64,000 bases of DNA from contig NZ_CP095049.1 of assembly GCF_022919135.1 (NCBI RefSeq), positions 4,654,501 to 4,718,500 of the forward strand, given 5' to 3'. A program made the position numbers and the translations under genes. The stretch is from Hymenobacter cellulosivorans (GTDB lineage Bacteria; Bacteroidota; Bacteroidia; Cytophagales; Hymenobacteraceae). A model generated the notes under the pieces. That model worked only from the letters and a program-made list of their open reading frames with translations. It ran no database searches and was not told the DNA's origin. Shown here piece after piece: positions 26,154-33,499 of this stretch. Position 1 is the stretch's first letter; each line of letters opens with the position of its first letter.

Positions 26154-27023
26154 TTATAAAGATGATACGGGCTTATCGGCCCACCATTCCTCATTTTCCC
26201 ACACCTCCGTCCAGCCCAGCTTGGCGTATTTCGGGTTGATTTCGCCACTTCTTTCCCCGATTCCGAAGTCTTTGAGCACATCGGGAGCTATAACGAAGGG
26301 GTCGTTGGCCAACAGCAGGGGCTTGTGCTGGCCAGTGGTATTGCTCACCCATTCGCCGGAAAATAACAAGCCTGAGCCCCGGGTCGGGTCTTTGTCGGCC
26401 GAGCTGGGCATACTGCTGCATTGGTGAAGCTTGCCGTCGGCGGTGCGGTACAGATCCAGGTAGCCGGTTCCCCGAAACACTCCGGCCCCTTTTGCGGCCG
26501 AGTTTTCCCGGAGTTCAAAGCCGGCCGTGACCGTGTAGGCCTTCGCCGTAGCACTGCTGGCCGAATCCAGGTCGAGGAAGGTATCCAACTCGGCTATCTG
26601 GCTCACCGTCAGCGTACCGGCAAAGGGGGTAACAGCCTTTTTAAACTGACTTTTCCCCTGCACGTGAAACAGCTCGGGGCGCTGCTGGTCCTGGGTTACG
26701 CGGGTGAAAACGAAGCTGATGCGGTAGTGGTCGGCACCGTAAAAACCCGAGAAAGCAGGATACTGCCGGCGCTCCTCCGTATCGTTCTGCCACAAAGGGG
26801 CTATGTTATTCTGCTGCAGGAAGGCTCGCTTTTCGGGCAGCAGCTTGGTGAGGGAAGATGCCGAGGCAACAGGAGCCAGCGGTGCGGCAGTAGTGGCTGC
26901 GGAAGAGGCAGCCGTAACCTCGGGGGCTACAGGGGCAACCTCCGTGGCCGTAGAAGCGGTTTGCTGCTGACAACCCGAGCTGGCGAGCATAGCAAGGAAG
27001 GAAATAACCAGTGACGTGCGCAT
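26154..27023 (-). CDS. Lipoprotein, intact member of a paralogue pair
   Basis: 289 residues from ATG 27023. The leader ends in a lipobox (LASSGC), followed by a Thr/Ala/Val-rich linker (about residues 22-55). The rest shows phrases NNIAPLWQNDTEER, FHVQGKSQFKKAVTPFAGTLT, FRGTGYLDLYRTADGK and, at the end, GWTEVWENEEWWADKP. No known family. The upstream gene (27079-27839) encodes a clear paralogue with the same motif order. Without a frameshift in that gene the two would be separate, 55 nt apart. Confidence 0.8.
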   Translation of the reverse strand: MRTSLVISFLAMLASSGCQQQTASTATEVAPVAPEVTAASSAATTAAPLAPVASASSLTKLLPEKRAFLQQNNIAPLWQNDTEERRQYPAFSGFYGADHYRISFVFTRVTQDQQRPELFHVQGKSQFKKAVTPFAGTLTVSQIAELDTFLDLDSASSATAKAYTVTAGFELRENSAAKGAGVFRGTGYLDLYRTADGKLHQCSSMPSSADKDPTRGSGLLFSGEWVSNTTGQHKPLLLANDPFVIAPDVLKDFGIGERSGEINPKYAKLGWTEVWENEEWWADKPVSSL

Positions 27024-27078
27024 AAGGCGTAAGAGTAGTATAAATAGAAGTTGAGCCGGTAAAATACTGCTTTCAGGT

Positions 27079-27839
27079 TTACAAAACTGGCTTCTCGTCT
27101 TCGACCCACCATTCCTCATTTTCCCAGAAGCTTTGCCAACCCACCTGCCGGTACTTGCGGTTGATGTGCGGCCCCGGTCACCCACGTTGAAACGCTCCAT
27201 GACGCTGCCGGCAATTTCCATGAAGTTACTGGCCCATACCAGCTTAACGGCTGCGGGGTGGGCCGGACTGGTCCAGGTACTGGTAAACTTGCTACCCTCG
27301 CTGGCGCTGCCCTCGTCCCACCAAGATGCCAGCCTGGGCATATAAGCCAAGCCGCTGGCGGTTCGGGAAAAAGTGATGGTAAGCTGCCCCGTGAAGGTAC
27401 CCGCGCCCTCCTCGGTGGCGCTTTCCACGAAGCGGAAGCGCCCATTGGCCTGGTAGTGTCCCAGCGACTTAAACTGGTCATTGTTGGCATAATCCGGTAT
27501 CCGCACCTTTTTCAGGGAAGTCAGCGTGATGGTGCCGCTAAATGGCAGGATCCGCTCCTGCTCCCGGCTTTTGCCCCGCACATGGTACAGGGCCGGTTTT
27601 TTTGCGTCGCGCTGCACTTTCTCAAACACTAGGTTGAAAGGTCGGTACTGCGGGCCCATGCAGCCCAGCATCGTCTGAGCCTCGGCTTCCCGGGGGTAAA
27701 GCACCCACAACGGTGCCAGGTTAAAACGGCGGAACGACGTGGCCACGCCAGCTGCCGGGGCCGACTTGGGCGCGGGCCGGCCTGAGGGCGGATCGGCCAG
27801 CAGCGTGAGCAATACCAAGGGGAGCAGCAATAGTTTCAT
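27079..27839 (-). pseudogene. Frameshifted paralogue of the downstream lipoprotein gene
   Basis: ATG 27839 begins a signal peptide (LLLPLVLLTLLA). The protein parallels its neighbour: NLAPLWVLYPREAE, YHVRGKSREQERILPFSGTIT, FTGQLTITFSRTASG. After VMERFNVGDRG the frame goes wrong. Reading one base on restores the expected tail, QVGWQSFWENEEWWVEDEKP, with a stop at 27079-27081. A single base therefore appears to be missing near 27171-27175, in the run CCGGGGCC. In the uncorrected frame the ORF continues through the next gene to 26154, making a false 561-residue fusion. It may be a true pseudogene or a homopolymer sequencing error. Confidence 0.75.
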
Positions 27840-28015
27840 TGGGGCAGCAGTGTATCGATGCCCGCCACCGGGTGGGCCTCCACAGATACCAACTGGCGCA
27901 GGCCCCGGGAGTACCGGTGGCGGGTCGGGGTGGTGTCACCGGGCGGCAAAGGCAGGCTGGTGGGGTCTGGAACCTCATCGCATTCCAGGGCCGCCACCCC
28001 CGTGCCAGTTTGCAC
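27836..28015 (-). CDS. Possible small gene coupled to the frameshifted paralogue
   Basis: A 59-residue frame from GTG 28015 ends with TGA overlapping the next ATG (ATGA), a mark of real coupled genes. The frame stays open upstream to about 28085, where an ATG (28088) begins in a different frame with a hydrophobic leader (MTKFLLLTG). One lost or gained base near 28060 would join them into an 83-residue lipoprotein with a VALAC box. No family recognised. Confidence 0.35.
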   Translation of the reverse strand: MQTGTGVAALECDEVPDPTSLPLPPGDTTPTRHRYSRGLRQLVSVEAHPVAGIDTLLPQ

Positions 28016-28116
28016 TTGGCCCTGGCGTTGGCAAGCCAGCGCTACACGCAGCGCTCTGAAGCCCAGTAAGCAGTAGGAATTTGGTCATAAAAGCAGGACG
28101 AAAACGAGGCAAGGAA

Positions 28117-28815
28117 TTACTGGGCAACTACCGCCGTTTCCCGGGCCGGGGTAAAGCGCGCCTGCCGCAGCAGGCGCCGGGCCGCGCCCAGCTGAATGAG
28201 CACCTCGGCCAGCACCAGATTGCCAGTCCAGGAAAGCCAGGTCACGGTCAGGTAGGTTTCGATAGGCTTGGTGCCGAACACGTAGTAGAGCACGTAGCTT
28301 TCGGTGCGCAGACTCATGGCCGCCAGCGTGACGGCAAAGCTGCGGATCATCCACTCGGTGTGGGGTTCCCAGCGGCGCTGCCGGGCCAGGCGGTAGGCCT
28401 GCCAGGTGCTGAGCCACCATACCACGCACTGCAGGGAAAAGCCCACTTTGGCCACCAGCCCACCGTTGGCAAAGCCGGCCAGAATCAGCCCCGAGGGTGC
28501 GGCCAGGGCCAGAACAGACACGACGTAGAGCTTACCCAGGCGGTGGTGCAGCGCCGCCCGGCCTCGGAACAGGCGCGGAAAAAACTGGGCCAGCCCGGTC
28601 GCCAGTACCCACAGGCTGCTAGTGATGTGCACGTAGAAACCCAACCGAAACAGCCCACTGCTATTCGTCGCTTCTGACTTGGTAGTCAGAAAATGTATAC
28701 CGGGCTCGAATGACAGGTAGGGCCACACTTTGGTGCCCATCAGAATGGTAAAGGCGGCAACGGCCGCACCCGCCAGCCACTGCAGCAGGCTCGGAAAAGA
28801 CAAAGAGGAAAACAT
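28117..28815 (-). CDS. DUF2306 multi-pass membrane protein
   Basis: 232 residues with about seven hydrophobic segments. The family pattern is seen in FYVHITSSLWVLATGLAQFF, then LHHRLGKLYVVSVLALAAPSG and EPHTEWMIRSFAVTLAAMSLR, where His and Arg residues punctuate the helices. The function of DUF2306 is unknown; the His-rich helices recall cytochrome b561-like folds. It reads toward the small coupled gene and the lipoprotein pair on the same strand. Confidence 0.85.
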   Translation of the reverse strand: MFSSLSFPSLLQWLAGAAVAAFTILMGTKVWPYLSFEPGIHFLTTKSEATNSSGLFRLGFYVHITSSLWVLATGLAQFFPRLFRGRAALHHRLGKLYVVSVLALAAPSGLILAGFANGGLVAKVGFSLQCVVWWLSTWQAYRLARQRRWEPHTEWMIRSFAVTLAAMSLRTESYVLYYVFGTKPIETYLTVTWLSWTGNLVLAEVLIQLGAARRLLRQARFTPARETAVVAQ

Positions 28816-28954
28816 GGGCAGGCGGGCGAAGCACTAGGGCAATATAACGCGGCTGGCATATTCTTATGATACCGCCGGAAAAGTATTTTTCCCAGACTGT
28901 TCAACCCGCAAAATACAACCGAAGACCCAGCTTCCAGCGGGGTGTCTTTGCCTT

Positions 28955-29116
28955 GTCCTTGCGAGGACGCAGCGAGAAGCAATCCGTCCGCTGCTGGTGA
29001 CAAACGCTCTTTTACCAGAAAGCCCTAACGCCAGAACAGACGTCAGGGCTTTTCACTTTAGAAAGCTCAGCACATTGCAGCGGACGGATTGTCACGGCCT
29101 TTGGCCTCGCAATGAC
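28955..29116. repeat. Palindromic intergenic element, copy B
   Basis: About 162 bp between DUF2306 and RecQ. Outer inverted ends: TTGCGAGG at 28959 and CCTCGCAA near 29105. Inner inverted ends: AATCCGTCCGCTGC and GCAGCGGACGGATT. At the centre is a stem GAAAGCCCT / AGGGCTTTT. The phrase AAACGCTCTTTTACCAG is shared with copy A (19873-20026). No ORF. The nested palindromes suggest a mobile, non-autonomous element. Confidence 0.75.
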
Positions 29117-29130
29117 ACCACTTCACTATC

Positions 29131-31362
29131 TCACTTGTTTCCCCGCAGGCGCTTTTGGTACATCACGGCCAGGCGAAGCTTAAAGTAGTCATACTGTTCG
29201 CGCAGGTGGTCGAACAGGTCGCGCAGGGGCGGGTCGCCGCCGAGCTGCCCGATGGCGGTCTGGATCTTGGCGAATTCGTCCATGCTCAGAAACTCCTCCA
29301 GGCGGATGGGCTGGCCCTTGGCATAGAGCGTTTCGATATGGGCCCGGATGGTGCTGGGGCTCAGGCTGCGGCGCTCGGCAATGGCTTCTACGCTCAGGCC
29401 GGCGCGGTGCAGCTGCAGGGTGTTTTCGTGGGTGTCGCCGGCCTCGCGGGGGCGGCGAGGCTTGCGGGTGCTGGGCAGGTCCTCGTCTTCATCGTTGTCC
29501 TCCGTATCGGCGGGGTTGGGTGCGCCGCCGTGCTCCAGAATGGCTTTGATAAAGACCTCGCCGTAGTTCTCGAACTTTTTCATGCCTACGCCGCCAATGG
29601 CCAGCATGGCCGTACGCGACATGGGCCGCTCGGCCGCCATTTCCTGGAGCGTAGTATCGGTGAAGATGACGTACGGGGGCACGTTCTGCTCGTCGGCAAT
29701 GCGCTTGCGCAGCTGCCGCAGCCGCTCGAAGAGCTGGGTCGTGGCATCGGTAGGCGTAGCGGCGGCGCTGGCAGCTTTCTTGCCCCGGGGCTGCTTTTCG
29801 GCTTTTTCGGCGGGCTGAAACTTCTTCATCGGCAGCTGGCGCTGGCCCTGCAGCACCTGCTTGCCCAGGTCGGTGATTTTCAGCGCGTAGCCTTCCTCGT
29901 AGGCAATGTAGAGCAGGCCGTCGTTGAGCATCTGGTGGATGTAGCTGTACCAGTCCAGATACGGCAGGTCGCGGCCCGCGCCGTAGGTTTTGATCTGCTC
30001 GTAGCCGCCCTGCAGGATGGCCTGGTTGCGCATGCCCCGCAGCACGTCGATGAGTAGGCCGATGGGGGCTTTTTCGCGCATACGCACCACCGCCGACAAG
30101 GCTTTCTGAGCTAGTTCGGTGCCGTCAAACGTTGTGGGCGGGTTGCGGCAGATGTCACAGTTGCCGCAGTCGGTAGCCAGGGTTTCACCGAAGTAGTTGA
30201 GCAGAATTTTGCGCCGGCAGCTGGCGGCTTCGGCAAACTGCTGCATGCGCTCCAGCTTGGTCAGGCTGAGTTGGGCCAGGCGCGGGTCGGCGTCCTTGGT
30301 GAGCATGTCGCGCAGGCTCATCACGTCGGCGTAGCTGTAGAAGAGCACCGCCGTGGACGGGGCTCCGTCGCGCCCGGCCCGCCCGATTTCCTGGTAGTAG
30401 CCTTCGATGTTCTTGGGCAGGTTGTAGTGGATTACCCAGCGCACGTTGCTTTTATCGATGCCCATGCCGAAGGCAATGGTAGCCACGATGACCTGCAAAT
30501 CGTCGCGCAGAAAGGCTTCCTGCACGGCCCCGCGCTGGTTGGGCGTCATGCCGGCGTGGTAATGGCCGGCGCGCACGCCTTTCTCCTTGAGCTTCTGGGC
30601 CAACGTTTCGCACTGCTTGCGCGAGAGGCAGTACACGATGCCCGCTTCCGAAGGTCGGCCCGTGACAAACTCCACGATGCTGCCCACCCGGTTTTGGCCG
30701 GGCCGCACAATCAGGTTGAGGTTGGGCCGGTCGAAGCTCGACAAAAACACCTGGGGCTCGTGCATGCGCAGCTGCTGCTGGATGTCGCGCTGGGTGAGGC
30801 GGTCGGCGGTGGCGGTGAGGGCAATGATGGGCACCCGCGGAAACTGCTCCCGCAAGACCCGCAGCTGGGTGTACTCGGGGCGGAAGTCGTGCCCCCAGGA
30901 CGAGATGCAGTGGGCCTCGTCGATGGCAAACATGCTGATGCGCAGGCGCTGCAGAAACTGGATAAAGCCCGGGGAGACCAGCTTCTCGGGGCTTACGTAG
31001 AGCAGCTTGAGGTAGCCGTTGAGGCAGTCGGAGGCAATGCTGGTTTGCTCGCTCTGGCCCACGCTGCTGTTGATGTATTCGGCCGGTATACCGTTGGCTT
31101 TCAGGGCTTCGACCTGGTCCTTCATCAGCGCAATCAGTGGCGAGACGACCACGCAGACGCCTTCCTGCACCACGGCCGGCACCTGGAAGCACACCGATTT
31201 GCCGCCCCCGGTGGGCATGAGCACCACGGTATCCTTGCCGCTCATGATGTTGGAAATGATACTTTCCTGCATAGGCCGGAACGTATCGTAACCATAATAC
31301 TGCTTCAGGACGCGCCGGGCAGAAGCCAGCGTGGGCGCGAGGGGTTCGGGGGCAAATAACAT
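29131..31362 (-). CDS. recQ: ATP-dependent DNA helicase RecQ
   Basis: 743 residues, a full-length RecQ. Domains in order: helicase core with Walker A (MPTGGGKS), DEAH-type box (IDEAHCISSWGHDFRP), QEIGRAGRDG (motif VI); zinc-binding RQC region with Cys in EAASCRRK and CGNCDICRNPP; a winged helix; HRDC domain (RLRQLRKRIADEQNVPPY); and a C-terminal helix-turn-helix (GLSVEAIAERRSLSPSTIR). RecQ unwinds recombination intermediates during repair and restart. The acidic linker ADTEDNDEDEDLP separates the HRDC and HTH parts. It stands as a single gene, divergent from the lipoprotein at 31617. Confidence 0.97.
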   Translation of the reverse strand: MLFAPEPLAPTLASARRVLKQYYGYDTFRPMQESIISNIMSGKDTVVLMPTGGGKSVCFQVPAVVQEGVCVVVSPLIALMKDQVEALKANGIPAEYINSSVGQSEQTSIASDCLNGYLKLLYVSPEKLVSPGFIQFLQRLRISMFAIDEAHCISSWGHDFRPEYTQLRVLREQFPRVPIIALTATADRLTQRDIQQQLRMHEPQVFLSSFDRPNLNLIVRPGQNRVGSIVEFVTGRPSEAGIVYCLSRKQCETLAQKLKEKGVRAGHYHAGMTPNQRGAVQEAFLRDDLQVIVATIAFGMGIDKSNVRWVIHYNLPKNIEGYYQEIGRAGRDGAPSTAVLFYSYADVMSLRDMLTKDADPRLAQLSLTKLERMQQFAEAASCRRKILLNYFGETLATDCGNCDICRNPPTTFDGTELAQKALSAVVRMREKAPIGLLIDVLRGMRNQAILQGGYEQIKTYGAGRDLPYLDWYSYIHQMLNDGLLYIAYEEGYALKITDLGKQVLQGQRQLPMKKFQPAEKAEKQPRGKKAASAAATPTDATTQLFERLRQLRKRIADEQNVPPYVIFTDTTLQEMAAERPMSRTAMLAIGGVGMKKFENYGEVFIKAILEHGGAPNPADTEDNDEDEDLPSTRKPRRPREAGDTHENTLQLHRAGLSVEAIAERRSLSPSTIRAHIETLYAKGQPIRLEEFLSMDEFAKIQTAIGQLGGDPPLRDLFDHLREQYDYFKLRLAVMYQKRLRGNK

Positions 31363-31616
31363 GCGGTAAAAATACGGCTAAACCAGGACTTGACAGACGT
31401 AAATAAACCGCGGCGGTGGGGAAATAGTGCGCGGGTTTGGCAGAATCCTACACCGTCCCGGCAGCTAGCTTCCCGTAGAGCTTCGGAACGTCTGGTTTGC
31501 CCTTTTCCCTTCGCCACCGGCCAGGCTAGCACCATAATCCTTAACATTCAATATTATTTATATTCCAGGTAAATAATTTACATTCCTTACTTATTCACTT
31601 TCAACTAATTCTCTTT

Positions 31617-32360
31617 ATGAAAAAACACGTTACCTGGATGCTGGCAGCAGCAATACTGCTGCTGGGAGCTGCGGGCTGCGCGGAAAAGCAAGCCCAGAAG
31701 CAGGAATTAGTCGTGCAAAATGCCAGTGTCGTGCCGCTGACGGGGGAAATCATTTCCTCGGCTCAGGCCGTGAGCTGGACGACGAGCTACCAAGAGGCGT
31801 ACCCCGACGAAGTGTGGGCGGTATTCACGGAGGCCAGCGTGTATAAGCAACTGCTGGCCCAGGAGAAATGCCAGGGTATCCGACTCTACCACGCCACTAC
31901 CCCGCAGGGCAAGAACACCATCGTGATGGTGGGGGTCAATGATGCCGGGGCCGATATGACCAAGCTGGTAGCCGATATGGCCACTCCCTGCCCACCAGGC
32001 CATTATAATAGTATTTTGCTCGCGAAGCCCGCCGAACAGCTCCTGCCGCCCACGTTGCCCGCGGGCGGCATGATTGAGCTAGACCAGGCGGCGGCCATGA
32101 CCAAGCTCTACCAGAAGCAGCACCCTGCCGCCTTGTGGGCCGGTTACTACAGCGCCTATGTCTATACGAATCTGCTGGCCCAGCCCGGCTGTATTGGCAT
32201 CCGCATCTACCGGGGCATCAAGGAAGACAAGCAGGAATGCTTCGTACTGGTCGGCGTAGATAAGGAAGGCGCCGACATGACCAAGGGCCTGCTCTACGAC
32301 ATCTCCATGCCCTGTCCTTACACCTGCTTCACCGAAAGTGAGTTGATGCTGCAACCGTAG
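31617..32360 (+). CDS. Lipoprotein with a tandem-duplicated domain
   Basis: 247 residues, lipobox GAAGC (Cys21). Two repeats of about 83 residues (about 44-126 and 152-234) share CxGIRxY (Cys85 and Cys192), VGV-x4-GADMTK (105-116 and 212-223) and PCP (124-126 and 232-234). The constant 107-108 residue offset shows an internal gene duplication. No family recognised. The paired Cys may form disulfides in the periplasm. The 250-nt region before it is markedly A/T-rich just ahead of the ATG. Confidence 0.75.
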   Translation: MKKHVTWMLAAAILLLGAAGCAEKQAQKQELVVQNASVVPLTGEIISSAQAVSWTTSYQEAYPDEVWAVFTEASVYKQLLAQEKCQGIRLYHATTPQGKNTIVMVGVNDAGADMTKLVADMATPCPPGHYNSILLAKPAEQLLPPTLPAGGMIELDQAAAMTKLYQKQHPAALWAGYYSAYVYTNLLAQPGCIGIRIYRGIKEDKQECFVLVGVDKEGADMTKGLLYDISMPCPYTCFTESELMLQP

Positions 32361-32392
32361 CCGCTGCCGCGGAAAGTAAGCATCGAATTTCC

Positions 32393-32430
32393 GCGCCCGG
32401 TTTGCTTTTCGTAGCAGACCGGGCGCTTGT
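32393..32430. terminator. Terminator between convergent genes
   Basis: 14-bp stem GCGCCCGGTTTGCT (32393-32406) / AGCAGACCGGGCGC (32413-32426) with one G-T pair, then TTGTTT. On the minus strand it directly follows the stop at 32431. Confidence 0.85.
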
Positions 32431-33051
32431 TTAATCGGGCTGCACAAGCTCCGTCCCACTTTGTTGCAGGGTCAGGTCGAGGGTGTATTTGCGGCGGCCG
32501 TCGGGCGTGTTGCCAGCCCGCTGCAGCGTAGCCGTGGCCTGCCAGCGCGGTACCTGCCCGCCCCGGGGCGGCACGGCCGTGGCTACCGCGCCTGTAGCGT
32601 CGGGTTTGGTTTGGCGGCGGGTAAAGCCCTGGGCGTTGAAGTCGCCAACCCACTGACTGGTGCCCGAACTGTAGTAGTCATTATACACCTCGTAGGAAGA
32701 AACCGGGCCACTGCGGCGGACAGCAAACCAGTAATACAGCGGCGCTAGGTCGGGAAACACCAGCCGCACGCCGAACGACTCCGGCCGCAACGGCCCCAGG
32801 GCGCTGGAGCCAAACGACTCGGAAAGCTCCCGGCTAAAGTGTCCGTTCTCGTCGAGGCGAAACTCGTGCTGCCCGCTGCTCCGGTCCCAGAGCAGCAACC
32901 GTTGCGCCGGCAGCGGCCGGCCAGCGGCGTCGAGCACTCTGAGCCGGAGCTCGTAGGCCACGGACCGTTGGCCCAGGGAAAAGACCAGCACGCCGCCGGC
33001 CACGACGGCTACGACTATGCTGCCCACGATATAGAGTATTTTCAGAGCCAT
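32431..33051 (-). CDS. Single-pass membrane protein, unknown function
   Basis: 206 residues from ATG 33051. One N-terminal helix (ILYIVGSIVVAVVAGGVLVF) with the remainder outside the cytoplasm, beta-rich (YELRLRVLDAAGRPLPAQR, resembling a carboxypeptidase-regulatory-like sandwich). No family recognised. ATG 33051 is preferred over 33063 because it leaves a compact positive N-terminus. Convergent with the duplicated-domain lipoprotein. Confidence 0.65.
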   Translation of the reverse strand: MALKILYIVGSIVVAVVAGGVLVFSLGQRSVAYELRLRVLDAAGRPLPAQRLLLWDRSSGQHEFRLDENGHFSRELSESFGSSALGPLRPESFGVRLVFPDLAPLYYWFAVRRSGPVSSYEVYNDYYSSGTSQWVGDFNAQGFTRRQTKPDATGAVATAVPPRGGQVPRWQATATLQRAGNTPDGRRKYTLDLTLQQSGTELVQPD

Positions 33052-33499
33052 GGTGCTGAGCAAGGATACTTTCTTCTTCGAAGGCCCAAAATAGGCTGCT
33101 TTTTTCTTCCCCGAGCTTGCCCACAGAGTTCACCGCGGGCAGAAGCAGTAAGAAGGCTACCAACAGGCGCTAAGCTTCGGATAGCCGCGGCCGGGCCCTG
33201 GGGTAGCTACCCAATTACTGCCACTGGCCAGGACCAAACCAGCAATAGAGCACTGCTCCCCATCCTAGTCCCTGCCCTACTTGCGACCAGCGCCCGAATT
33301 AGGTACACTTAGTTTATTAGAAATAATCAATATATTGTAAATATAATACCAAATAATAATCTGCATTTTGAATAATTGCAGAATGCTTTGAACGCAACTC
33401 CGTTTTTTTGCTCCCGTATCTGCCGAGGCCCGACAGCAGAAGCCTTCAGCAGGTTTCTGCTGTCGGACCGCGTTATTCTGTTCACCTTGTCGCTCTTCT
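33052..33499. other. Intergenic region with an A/T-rich island
   Basis: No gene seen. Bases from about 33295 to 33385 are strikingly A/T-rich (AGTTTATTAGAAATAATCAA type sequence) in a GC-rich genome, and probably hold the promoters for the divergent genes on either side. No exact TAnnTTTG box was found. A hairpin at 33430-33466 ends the region. Confidence 0.45.
33430..33466. other. Perfect 12-bp hairpin just upstream of the SBBP-repeat gene
   Basis: CCGACAGCAGAA (33430-33441) and TTCTGCTGTCGG (33455-33466) with a 13-nt loop, 33 nt before the ATG. No coding gene ends here, so it is unlikely to be an ordinary terminator; a leader stem or attenuator is more likely. Confidence 0.55.

Noticed and set aside
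27116..27490. Minus-strand frame of 124 residues opposite the frameshifted paralogue
   Set aside because: It is a different frame of the same strand, Pro/Ala/Arg-rich, with no similarity to the paralogue.
31431..31473. GGTTTGGCAGAATCC followed by TAGCTTCC before the duplicated-domain lipoprotein
   Set aside because: It resembles the motif core but the spacing is one base off, the -7 box is degenerate, and no upstream repeat exists.
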